A DNA stretch of 24,574 bases, taken from contig CAUDNR010000655.1 in the NCBI GenBank assembly GCA_958430865.1, positions 2,634 to 27,207 of the forward strand. Reading direction: 5' to 3'. Positions 1 to 8,980 of this stretch are shown here, in pieces (positions within the stretch are counted from its first letter, which is position 1; the number at the start of each line of letters is the position of its first letter). The position numbers were made by a program, and so were the translations under genes. Below the pieces are notes generated by a model. It was given only the letters and a program-made list of their open reading frames with translations, ran no database searches and was not told the origin of the DNA. The DNA comes from Entrophospora sp. SA101. Its lineage: Eukaryota; Glomeromycota; Glomeromycetes; Entrophosporales; Entrophosporaceae.

Positions 1-79
1 TTTATTTCTACGTTTATCAAATTCGCGATTTTAATTGGTCAATCAACAAATAGCATGGGTTAAAATTTTGTGTTCCCAG

Positions 80-261
80 AACGGTGTCTCCTGTTTTTTC
101 ACCAAGCATCTGAACATTATTTAATTTCATTATTTGAAAATGCAAATTCACATATTGGACATAGCACAATAAGACAAGGTGATCTTCAATCAGTTATAAA
201 TATTGCAAATGGAAGGTGTCCATGTGTAGCTGATGGCAGCTGTCATTGCCTTGACAATTGA
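80..261 (+). pseudogene. Histone H3-fold (H3/CENP-A-like) exon relic, copy 1
   Basis: The frame from base 80 encodes a segment resembling the second half of the histone H3 fold. An ASEHYLISLFE stretch matches the H3 alpha-2 motif ASEAYLVxLFE, followed by a TIRQGDLQ stretch where H3 has TIxPKDIQ. About three residues are missing between them, in the loop that holds AIHAKR in canonical H3, and the C-terminus turns into a short Cys-rich tail. A CAG at 77-79 could be a splice acceptor, making this a 3' exon. No matching upstream exon is visible because the window begins here. It may be a divergent CENP-A-like exon or a decayed H3 copy; decay is favoured by the loop deletion and unusual tail. Confidence 0.45.
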
Positions 262-625
262 GAGCTTGTTTGCGGATGTAAAATTTAAAATTCTTATTAA
301 TTAATATTGAAAATATATTACAAATTGTTAAATCATAATCATATTGATAATGTTAAATTTTAATTCCTTGTATTGGTCTGGTAGTGAGCAACAGTTATTA
401 TTTTTTCAATAGCTATAAATTTTATTTAGATACTATAGAAAGAATTAGCAAATGACTCATTTTAACATTTCATTTATTTTTACTATTAATTTTTTTGCAT
501 AATCTTAATACTCAATTAATTTTAGTAGCTAAAAAATTAAAGTATGATAAAATATGACCAATTGTATGCAATGATATTTTCCAATAAATATGATTGCAAG
601 ATACTATCTTGTAATAAAAATGTTG

Positions 626-920
626 TTAATTAAGTTTTTCATTTCCCTCCTCTTCCTCTTCCATTTCTTCAACATCCTTATAATCATCATCAATTCCTTT
701 CATTTATCTGTTAGATATATATTGATATCTTTTTGCATTGAAGCAAAAGATTTGATAAGTCATGTAATTCTTTTTTTCTTTCATTATTATGGTTATAATT
801 ATTATTGTTATCATCATTATCATCATTAAAACTTTCTTCAGATTATATTCAAACTTACTCAATGCTAAGTGTTTAGAATTGTTTTTTTGAATAAGTTGCT
901 TGGACTGTTGTTGCTGCTGT
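626..920 (-). pseudogene. Unidentified Gln-rich to acidic coding relic, copy 1
   Basis: Read on the minus strand, three segments in different frames look protein-like: a Gln run followed by SKQLIQKNNSKHLALS (about 920-850), an Asp/Asn-rich stretch leading into ERKKELHDLSNLL (about 840-730), and a C-terminal acidic tail DDYKDVEEMEEEEE ending with a stop at 628-626. A GTAAGT just after the first segment could be a splice donor. The segments do not join into one open frame, so this is either a decayed gene or several small exons with frameshifts. I do not recognise the protein. The plus-strand frame over the same bases is only hydrophobic low-complexity sequence. Confidence 0.3.
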
Positions 921-1308
921 CATGACAGACATTCTGGGGGGGTTAGGAAAAAATATAGTTTCACAAATTAAAATTGTGTAAGAGGAGGACTCTGGAAACT
1001 TCTAATTGAGGTCTTGGAAACAACATTAAGGGTAATAGTAATGCACAAATATCATTTAAAATATTACTTGATGTTAATATTGATGTGTTTCTCAAAAAAT
1101 CAAATATATTGTTTATGTGATTGTATCATAATACTACTATTTTTAAAACTGGTTTGTTTTTTCAGCAATTCACAATTACAAAGTAATTCAATTAAGAGTA
1201 AAAAACGGAAATTAATTATTAAAAAAGGATTATATTAATATTAAAAATACTTTTCAAACCAATAATTTCTAAAGCAAGAATTCTTTTATAAATATAAATA
1301 TACACCAA

Positions 1309-3717
1309 TTATTCTTGTACTTCAGGCTCTGTTATTGTTTCTGCTTCTGTAGTACCAAATATTCTCAAGAAATGATCTAACCCAGATGTAAATCAAAAAT
1401 TTGGCCAAACTACCAAATTTCATACGTATCTGTAATTTCACCAATATTTTCAGTAATATGAATCAATTCATTCCATGTTTAGATTGAAATATTCCGAACA
1501 ATCAAAAAAAAAAGGAGATAAAAGGGCAAAGAATAAATATTTATTATAACTTGCAAAAAAATCAGTTATAGTTAATTATTATAGGATATATTATACCTTA
1601 TATCAGAGCCACAAACAGCTATATATTGACCACTGTAATCCCAAATAACTTTATTAATCTTGGTATTTTCTAATGTTAAAGTGTGGACATTTGTTTGTTT
1701 TCTTAAATCCCATATTTTAATCAAATTATCTTCTGAGCTTGTTGCTAAGTAAAATCCATTTTCTGAAAATGACAATGATTTAACTTTTCCTGTGTGTCCT
1801 TCCATTGTTGTGACATTTTGTTGTGCTTTTATATCCCAAATTCTAACAACTGAATCATTTGTACCTGTTCCTAATATAAGACCATCAGGATGAAATTTCA
1901 CACATGAATATCCTAATACATTTATTATATATAAATATATGAGTAAGCAGGTTATTTATATAGTAAAAAATCAAATAAATAATAAATAAATATAAATACA
2001 AACCATCTTTACATCACTATTTTCTATTTTAACCAGTGTTTGTGCAGTAGCAATATCATGAAAACCCCAGGTCAAATCTTCAGAAACTATACCAAATAAT
2101 CTTTGGTGGGATTTAAAGCTATACCAGTAATTTCTGCATTGTGTATTGAAATGGCACTGGAGGTTTTATATCCTGATTTTATTAAGAAAAAAATTTTTTT
2201 TGAGTTTTTTATATTTCCACTCGAAAATAAATAAATAAACAATAATTAACTTTTTTACCTTTTTTGGTATTATTCCAAATTCTAACACTTTTATCAGTGC
2301 ATGCTGTAAATACAATATCTGATTCACTAGCTTCAGCTTTCTCTCTCCACAAAACATTTGTAATTTTTTTTGTATGGCCTTTCAATGGACTTACTACTTT
2401 ACCTTCTTCAAGATCATAAATCAATGCTTTTTTGTCAATGCCACCTGTTAAAACTAATTTTTCTGTCTGATCTAAATCCATACATAATATTCCAGACGTT
2501 GAGGAGTTGTGTAAGGCCGGAATTGTAGAAATTTGAGTAAATGTTTTGATTGTATCAGCAGGTGTAAGGCTTGGTGGTGGTTTTCTTTTTTTACATCCCT
2601 TTGATAAACTAATTTAAAAAATTTTTTTTTAATCAAGTATAGTTTAATTTTAGAATGCACATATATATTTTTTTTTTTTTTTAGAATCAAATGATAATTA
2701 GTTAATAGAAATTACATACACTACACTGGCTTCTACTAATTTTTCAATGATTGAACTACCTATGCCTTTTTCCTCATCAACCTGCATCTTTTGTGTCTCA
2801 GATGTAGATGTATCTGCAGGTGGTTGAATTTCAATATGAGATTTGATATTTGCTAATGCACTTTTTTTGTTTTTTTTTAAAATAAAATTTTAAAATTAAA
2901 TATAATCAACAATTATAAAGCTTGCTTAGTTAATGAATTAAAATTTTTTTTAAAAAACATACTCTCTTGCAACATCCCTTTCTTTAATGGTTCTGGCAAT
3001 CACTCAACAAGCTGCATCATATTGAAACAAAGCATGGCTCAATTCTTGTTGTGCTTCTTGATATTTTCGTTTCAAAGTAAAAGATTCTAACATTAAACTA
3101 TCCCCATTCATTTTGAAAAGCTGTCAACAATGATGGTATGGAAGAAAAGGTTTGTGGACGAGGTTTTACTATTTTTGTATCTGATTATTATTAAGAAAAA
3201 AATTTTTTTACAATTAAATGAATGATAAGTAATATATATATAGATTTTATATTATATATATATATAACATAACAAATTATAGAGTTCAGATAAATTTCTA
3301 AATCATATCAAAAATAGGTCAGAAACAGCTTCTAGTTGTTTACTTAATAGTTGATATCATCATAACTACCATTCATTCAAACATCTGGTATAAATATTTA
3401 TTTATTCATCAAAATTTTTTCTTCCAAAAAAAAACTTACTTGTTTTTACTCCTAATAGATCTTCTTCGGATAAATCCTCATTAGTCACAGGCTCCTTTCC
3501 AGTTTCATCTATATATTTGATAATCAACCTTTTTTCATAAAGTTGTTCTGACTTTTTGGAAACCACAGGTTCTTCAGGCACTTCTCCAGAAACTATTATT
3601 ATTTTTATATTATTATATATATTAAATCATCAAAATAAATAAATTTAAAGTTTCAATCTTTTTTTTTTATCTAAATAATGAAGCATCCAATTAAAAGTAT
3701 TTACTTGTACAAAACAT
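1309..3717 (-). pseudogene. PRP19: PRP19 (U-box/WD40 spliceosome E3 ligase) pseudogene, copy 1
   Basis: Eight exons can be followed: 3717-3705, 3592-3440, 3180-2963, 2860-2720, 2608-2259, 2172-2004, 1912-1597 and 1493-1309, about 515 codons against a usual length near 500. They give the PRP19 U-box start ([15 protein letters not shown]), the IVKPRP linker and FQNEW coiled-coil region, a KKRKPPP motif, and the WD40 propeller including GHTKKITNVLW and GHTGKVKSLSFS. PRP19 is the scaffold and ubiquitin ligase of the NineTeen Complex in pre-mRNA splicing. This copy is broken: one extra G in exon 3 (C-run 3102-3105), a TGA at 3006-3004 where an Arg codon is expected, single-base losses near 2093 and 2008, GG instead of AG at the last acceptor (1495-1494), and about three more frame changes in exon 8. 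The other seven exon boundaries keep good splice sites. A working PRP19 must exist elsewhere in the genome. Confidence 0.88.
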
Positions 3718-4606
3718 CAGCATAGTGAAAACTTGAAATGTCACACTAATTTTTTATATTGTGCAGCGTAGCTTTACAATACACGGCAAACATTCTGGCA
3801 ATAAAAAGTAAGTGATAAACTGGATTTGAATTGGATCTGAACTTGATCTCCAATTTAGAGAGGTAACAACTATATACTGGCGAAGTTTCAGAAGCAATGA
3901 GTTCTGTATAACGTTTCATGTAACAACAAACTTCCACTATGCTCAAAACATCACCAACTATTATTTATACTTTAGAAAAAAAAAACGTTGCGTATATTTA
4001 TATTTATTAAAAAAATTCCAGGTTGTAGATCACTGTATAGATCAATTATTACGTGAAAATAAAATTTTGGCCGAGTTAGGTCAAAACCGACTTATCGCAT
4101 GACCAACTTATGTTAGCTTAATATATATAGATCTACACTCGTACAACGTCAAAATTTTGTTATTTAAAAGCTTTTTTATCCCAAAAAAAAAAAAAAATAG
4201 CATAATAATGTCGTATTAAAAATTATTATGTTCATATTTTTTTTTTTTACTATATACTCTCTTCTCTCTTCTCTCTAGCTTATCAAGTATATTCATTCTT
4301 TTCTTCCCTCTTATTTTCTCCAAAAGAGGTGTTTTTATTTATTACAGTAAAATCAATCTCACCATGTAAATAATAAAACATATACACAATGTAATATGCT
4401 TTCGAACCAATTATCGTATTAATGAATTCGCCACAGGTAACCTTTTCTTTGGTTTCAATAATACTTCAAAAAATCATTATAATTAATTAACTTTTTGTTT
4501 ACTTTTGTTAAAGATATCAAAACGCATTTACTATATATATATAGACGAAATAAACAAAAAATTATAAAACTCTATAATAATAAAACAACAGAAATCACCT
4601 TTAATT
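3718..4606. other. PRP19 upstream region, no gene recognised, copy 1
   Basis: No convincing gene is seen. A 66-codon minus-strand frame (3946-3746) ends 29 bp before the PRP19 start but has no recognisable domain and is more likely leader or chance sequence. A pyrimidine-rich CTCTTCTCTCTT stretch lies at about 4257-4277. The last part (about 4300-4598) corresponds to the start of intron 1 of the helicase gene seen intact at its 5' side in copy 2; the donor GGTGATTT reads on the minus strand at 4599-4592. Confidence 0.5.
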
Positions 4607-5124
4607 AACAATAGTCAACAATTACAACAATCAACCATTTTTTATTTTTTACTTTATTTTTTTTATTTATTTTATAAATCAGATATTGAGTATATTAACC
4701 TATATCACCATTAAAGGCCTGTCAATCACGAGATATTTATTTGGTGCTACTTTGGATATTTATTTTATTATTTTTTTGATTAGTATATTTTTTTATTTTC
4801 ATATTTTAGATAATTGTTATTTATTGGTTAAATTAAATTGGTTCTAAAAAATCCATTCCTAGAAAGAAGAGAGGAGAAAGAGCGAATAGATCAACCATCA
4901 ATTATTTTTTTTTTATAATTTATCATTATAAAAAAAGAATCCATTGATATCCACCTTAAAATATGTGAGGCGGACTCGTAATTAAGCCATTTCTTTTGTT
5001 TTTTTTTGTTAAGGATTATCAATGTTTATTATTTCATTCATATTCACATTCAATTAATAGATCAATCAAGTCTCTATTTTATTTATTAAATCACGTTTAA
5101 TCTTTAATTTTATACTATTTGATT

Positions 5125-5166
5125 CCTTTTTCTTTTCTTTTCTTTTCTTTTCTTTTCTTTTCTTTA
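5125..5166. repeat. (CTTTT)n microsatellite
   Basis: About eight tandem copies of a pyrimidine pentamer, followed directly by a short TATATATATA run. Confidence 0.9.
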
Positions 5167-5768
5167 TATATATATAGCGGTTTCATTTTTATTAGTAGTA
5201 GTCGCTTTTAAAAATATTGAAAAGAGGAAATCAATTCTATTCACAAAAAATAACAACGACAACGAATAAAAAACAACGATTCAAATCATTACAACGATAA
5301 TCAACAATCATAATAATGTTAATCCTCAGACAAATAAAAAAAAGTGGCAATTACTATTCAATCCGTCAGTTGACTTTGGCCAGTGTATAGGTTTATATAC
5401 TCATAATATATCTTTTAAAAAAAACAATCCAGGAGAGATAATTATTATTTTTTTCTTGACTCCTTTATATATTTCATAGCAAATTTAACAAATCACAAAA
5501 AAAAAAACTAAAAAGATTATTTATATTTCAATAATTTAGTTTTTTTTTAGTATTAACAACGCTACTACTAATAATATCAGCCTTTTCTAACAACAAAAAT
5601 CAATTTCTTCGATTCCTTTTAATAATTCATCGTAAATCTTTAAATCTTTTGTAAAAAAATCCTTCTATCAATTTACCTTTTTTTATTATACTATCTTTTA
5701 TCTGATATTTATTATCTCACTTCCTTTTTTCGATTCGTATAATTCAATTTTATTTTTTTGTCCTTTTA

Positions 5769-5772
<4 letters not shown>

Positions 5773-5804
<32 letters not shown>

Positions 5805-5815
5805 TTATTTATTTA
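5773..5815. repeat. (TA)n then (TTTA)n microsatellite
   Basis: About 14 AT dinucleotides run into several TTTA units. It gives a spurious Ile-Tyr frame. Confidence 0.9.
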
Positions 5816-6169
5816 AACAAAAAAATATTTTGACAATATTAAAAAAGAAATGTATATACGTAGGCCAAATTATTCACAATAAATACCATTCCGTGAATTG
5901 GATGGTCGATGAGATTAATTCTTTGCATAATATAACAATACAATTAAATCTTTTCTATTCATTCAATTAAAATTTGACAAATTGCATATCTACTTGCTAC
6001 TTTCAATATACTACTTTTTTAATAATTAATTTCCGCTTTTTACTCTTTGTTGAATTACTATGTAATTACAAACTATCAAAAAAACGGACAAGAGTTTTAA
6101 AAAAAGTAGTATATAAATATTATTATGAATCTAATATATTCAACCGGATTATAATTACATGGTTTTGCA

Positions 6170-6753
6170 TGCCCTCAGCAAATTCAGAAACAAGTGAACT
6201 AGTAGTCGATAATGCACTTGTTGTTGATTCTACGTTTGAGCTTTGTGCAATAGTACTGTTGGCTTTGTTGCTGATGCTATACCAATAATCAATTTTTGAC
6301 ATTAATGAATGGCATCGAACTTTAATAATTTATCTCATTTCCTGGCATATGCTTTGAGCTATATACATATATATTAGTTTCTTGGAATAAATATATAATA
6401 ATTACAAAGCTGATACTCTTTTTGTTGGCTTATTATTATTTGTGGTAGATGTGGATGTAGACATAAATGTAGATTTTGAAGATAGTAATTGGTTTTTTAT
6501 TTGTTAAAGTGAAATTAACACTTCCAAATTTTTTATTATTAGATTCCAATAAATTCTCAATAAATTGATTTTCTTCAATTGTCATATGTGATTTATTATA
6601 ATCATCTCTTTATTATTATCACCACCACAACAAAACCCAATATTATTATTACTGTCACTATTGTTATTAATATTTCTACTATAACCAAGATTAGTACCAT
6701 CATTAATCAATAATTTTTTCTCTTTGTTAAAAGTGATATTAAACCTTTCGTTC
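6170..6753 (-). pseudogene. Ser/Thr/Asn-rich coding relic downstream of BTB-BACK
   Basis: The minus strand shows patches of Ser/Thr/Asn-rich sequence in shifting frames, such as STFMSTSTSTTNNNKPTKR ending in a stop near 6410, and a segment around 6290-6170 with SALSTTSSLVSEFAEG. They follow the BACK relic on the same strand and may be its decayed linker or C-terminal part. No TLDc or Kelch core is recognisable. Low complexity makes this weak. Confidence 0.3.
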
Positions 6754-7286
6754 TTATTTTCCCTCTTTTATTCTTGATTGCATAATGTCTTCGTATATCT
6801 CTTCAACAATTATTTTTTTATAAGGTTTTATTTTTTCATGAATCTCTGTAGGAGTGATTTTGATTTGATTGAATTTTACTAATGGTACAATACCAACAAG
6901 GATATTCCTCAACTCTTTGAAATATCTCGAAATTTAATTTTTGGCTTTTAAATTTTGGTGAATGTTCATCTTATTCCAAACTTTTGATTTGTCCTGTCTC
7001 TATTAATGACTATAATCCCAAACATTGTTTCTTTTAATCCAAATCCTTTTTTTCAATATAGATATAAGCATAGATTTTTCAATTGTTGCAATATCATCAT
7101 CAGATATTAGCCATGGTTCTAGATTATCATAAATTAATGGACCATAATAATCTTGAAGCAAATTGAATGATTGATAACTTCATGAATGACTATTAAGTTT
7201 TGCTGAATCCATTCCCTTTTGTTTGCAATTCGAAATTTTGTAAAGCATCCAGGTTATCAACATCTATGGTTTCATTGCACATATAG
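6754..7286 (-). pseudogene. BTB-BACK domain protein pseudogene
   Basis: On the minus strand, starting after a possible AG acceptor (7288-7287), the sequence reads as the end of a BTB domain (TIDVDNLDAL) and then a BACK domain: REWIQQNL, ISDDDIATIEKSMLISILKK, NVWDYS, ILVGIVPLVKF and KIKPYKKIIVEEIYEDIM. These match, in order, the conserved blocks of the BTB-BACK-TLDc/Kelch proteins that are greatly expanded in Glomeromycotina and usually viewed as Cullin-3 adaptors. The blocks are split over at least three frames with stops between them, and the residues normally lying between the BTB end and REWI are missing. It is therefore a decayed copy; the N-terminal BTB part is not visible upstream. Confidence 0.7.
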
Positions 7287-7299
7287 CTTTGAAATAAAA

Positions 7300-7879
7300 T
7301 AAAATAAATATAATTAATAAATAATTACTATATTAAAAATAAAACAGAAAGTATGATGACATTAAATATGATATGGCCAACATTTTTTATACCAAGTTAT
7401 ACAAATTTTCATTTCTTTATTATTATAATTAAAAAGTTGAGATGAATGTTGATGACAGAGAGATTATTCATGCTAGCTACCAAACGACATCACTTCAGGG
7501 ATATCTGGTCATTCTTATTCCAATCTGTTGCAAGCACAGATGAGATTATATACAAAAAATATTTACAACCATACTACTTAAGATGTCCCTACAAGCAACA
7601 TAGTAAAATTAAAGGTGTCCTAACTAATAATTAAAGGTTGGCCAGACCATTAATCATCAGAAAGGATCATGGAACAATTCACAGTAGCTTTTCCTCTTTA
7701 ACTATGCAAAAATTCGTAATAAGGTAAAATGTGTTTATTTTATTAACCAAAGGTTGTTACAGGAAAGTTATTAATCAATCAATCAATTAAATACTTCTTG
7801 GAGTAATACAGATAATGTGATTTGTGTCTTAATTTAAATTTGCAAGTGCAACTGTAACACAAATATATTTTTTTTTATC
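7300..7879. other. Intergenic, nothing recognised
   Basis: No gene or structured repeat is evident. A 62-codon plus-strand frame at 7446-7634 has no domain and no convincing start. Confidence 0.4.
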
Positions 7880-7901
7880 CATACAGGCCGATTTGTTTGA
7901 T
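7880..7901 (+). repeat. Candidate left terminal inverted repeat
   Basis: Core GGCCGATTTGTTTGAT pairs imperfectly with the reverse complement of 11536-11557 (18/22). A GATCTGCAGATC palindrome follows at 7899-7910. Confidence 0.45.
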
Positions 7902-8158
7902 CTGCAGATCAAAACGTTTAAATATCACGCGTGGTCGTTACACAGTTATTTTTATGAAAAAATAAACGTTGTTGAGCAAGGTTCAATTCAACTACAATAA
8001 ATAATAATAATAAACGTTTTGCTACTATGACAATATAATTTCAATGACAATATATTGAGTGAAAACCAGAAACAGGTTTTTTTGGTTGTTGGATATTATA
8101 ATTTGACTTTATGATTTAATTAATAAATAGCTTAACTTAATAAATAAATACTGTAGGT

Positions 8159-8872
8159 ATGTCTCCATCAAAAATAATTTCACATTCAAACATAACAAAA
8201 ATTATTCCAAATCCAGAAAGTCAACCTACATCATCTTCTTGTTCAGAAACTACACTACAATTAACATCAACATCATCAACATTAATGCCAACAGCATCAT
8301 CATCATCACAATCATCAATATTAATCACACCACCATCACAACACTATAACAATTATACTTGTACTTTATGTGGAAAATCATTAAGGTCAAAAGCTACTCT
8401 AAAAAACCATGAAAACAAATTTCACAAATTTAATAAATTAGTTCCACGCTTTCCCATTTTATCATCACCTGATGATGTTGAGATTTTAAAACAATGCATT
8501 ATAATTAATATACAAAATAAGTTAGGATTTAGTTGACATAGTGTAGGGTTTAAAAGATTTGTGTTAGAACCTTTTCCAGAAAACATTTTTGCAAACCTTT
8601 TTTCTTCACAAAATAATTTTTCTTATTCACCAGCAAAAAGATGTTATATTTGTATATTTAAAAATACTGATGGGAGAAATGATCTTAGTTCAATATTAAA
8701 CAATGATGAATGGTGGAAAAAAATAAATATCACAACTGGAACAATTTCTTTTATTGTAATGGAAGAAGATGGAGTTGTGAAGCCAGAAATTAAATTTATT
8801 TGGAAAGAAAATTTTTTAAATAATATGAAGTGTGGGTTTTGTAAAGTAGAATTTAATGTAAATTCAAATTAA
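8159..8872 (+). pseudogene. Transposon gene 1: C2H2 zinc-finger protein with in-frame stop
   Basis: A 237-residue reading frame interrupted once, by TGA at 8534-8536 (codon 126), and otherwise open to the TAA at 8870-8872. Residues 1-60 are Ser/Thr-rich. Residues 68-89 form a single C2H2 finger (C68-X2-C71-X12-H84-X4-H89, core CTLCGKSLRSKATLKNH). After the stop codon the frame continues with FKRFVLEPFPENIF, a CYICIF stretch and a C-terminal MKCGFC. The TGA most simply arose from an Arg CGA. The finger suggests DNA binding, and its position opposite the transposase-like gene suggests an accessory protein of the same element. This role is inferred; no catalytic residues are seen. Confidence 0.65.
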
Positions 8873-8980
8873 AAAAAATTAAAATTATTTTCATTTGTGA
8901 TTATTTTTTCCTGAGCAAGAAAAATCAAATACCTCATATCAATGTACAATATCCATATGTGTTTGTCATTCTAGTTGCAA

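Larger units (their letters stand above)
1..4606. repeat. 4.6-kb direct repeat, copy 1
   Basis: This block recurs at 11647-16252 with a constant offset of 11,646 and no difference found wherever I compared the two, including all translated segments. The right edge is sharp: after the shared TTAATT the copies diverge at 4607 and 16253. The left edge is not visible here, because the window starts inside the block; copy 2 has four more bases (CATA) before it and then the N gap. The block carries the H3-fold relic, the Gln-rich/acidic relic and the PRP19 pseudogene. Identity of non-coding DNA over this length means either a very recent segmental duplication or the same locus assembled twice. Confidence 0.95.
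4607..6169. other. Gene-poor unique region with microsatellites
   Basis: Very AT-rich DNA unique to the copy-1 side. CAA/AAC-rich stretches (about 4610-4640 and 5250-5320) and pyrimidine tracts resemble fungal 5' leaders, but I could not attach them to a coding exon. A frame around 5290-5478 contains KKWQLLFNPSVDFG but has no start codon or recognisable domain. Confidence 0.5.

Noticed and set aside
590..829. 79-codon plus-strand frame (and 12236-12475)
   Set aside because: Hydrophobic low-complexity shadow opposite an Asp/Asn/Glu-rich minus-strand relic.
1014..1238. 74-codon plus-strand frame (and 12660-12884)
   Set aside because: No domain, AT-rich composition and no consistent start; nothing supports coding.
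2166..2690. Extra minus-strand frames overlapping PRP19 exon 5 and its introns (and copy-2 equivalents)
   Set aside because: They run through introns in the wrong frame relative to the WD40 exons.
3746..3946. 66-codon minus-strand frame upstream of PRP19 (and 15392-15592)
   Set aside because: No recognisable motif; it lies where the PRP19 5' leader would be.
5290..5478. Plus-strand frame with KKWQLLFNPSVDFG
   Set aside because: No in-frame ATG, no domain, and ends in low-complexity sequence.
5974..6288. 104-codon plus-strand frame
   Set aside because: Its second half is the antisense of a Ser/Thr-rich minus-strand relic; the first half is AT-rich with no motif.
7446..7634. 62-codon plus-strand frame
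   Set aside because: Starts on a non-ATG codon, matches no family I know, and has no splice context.
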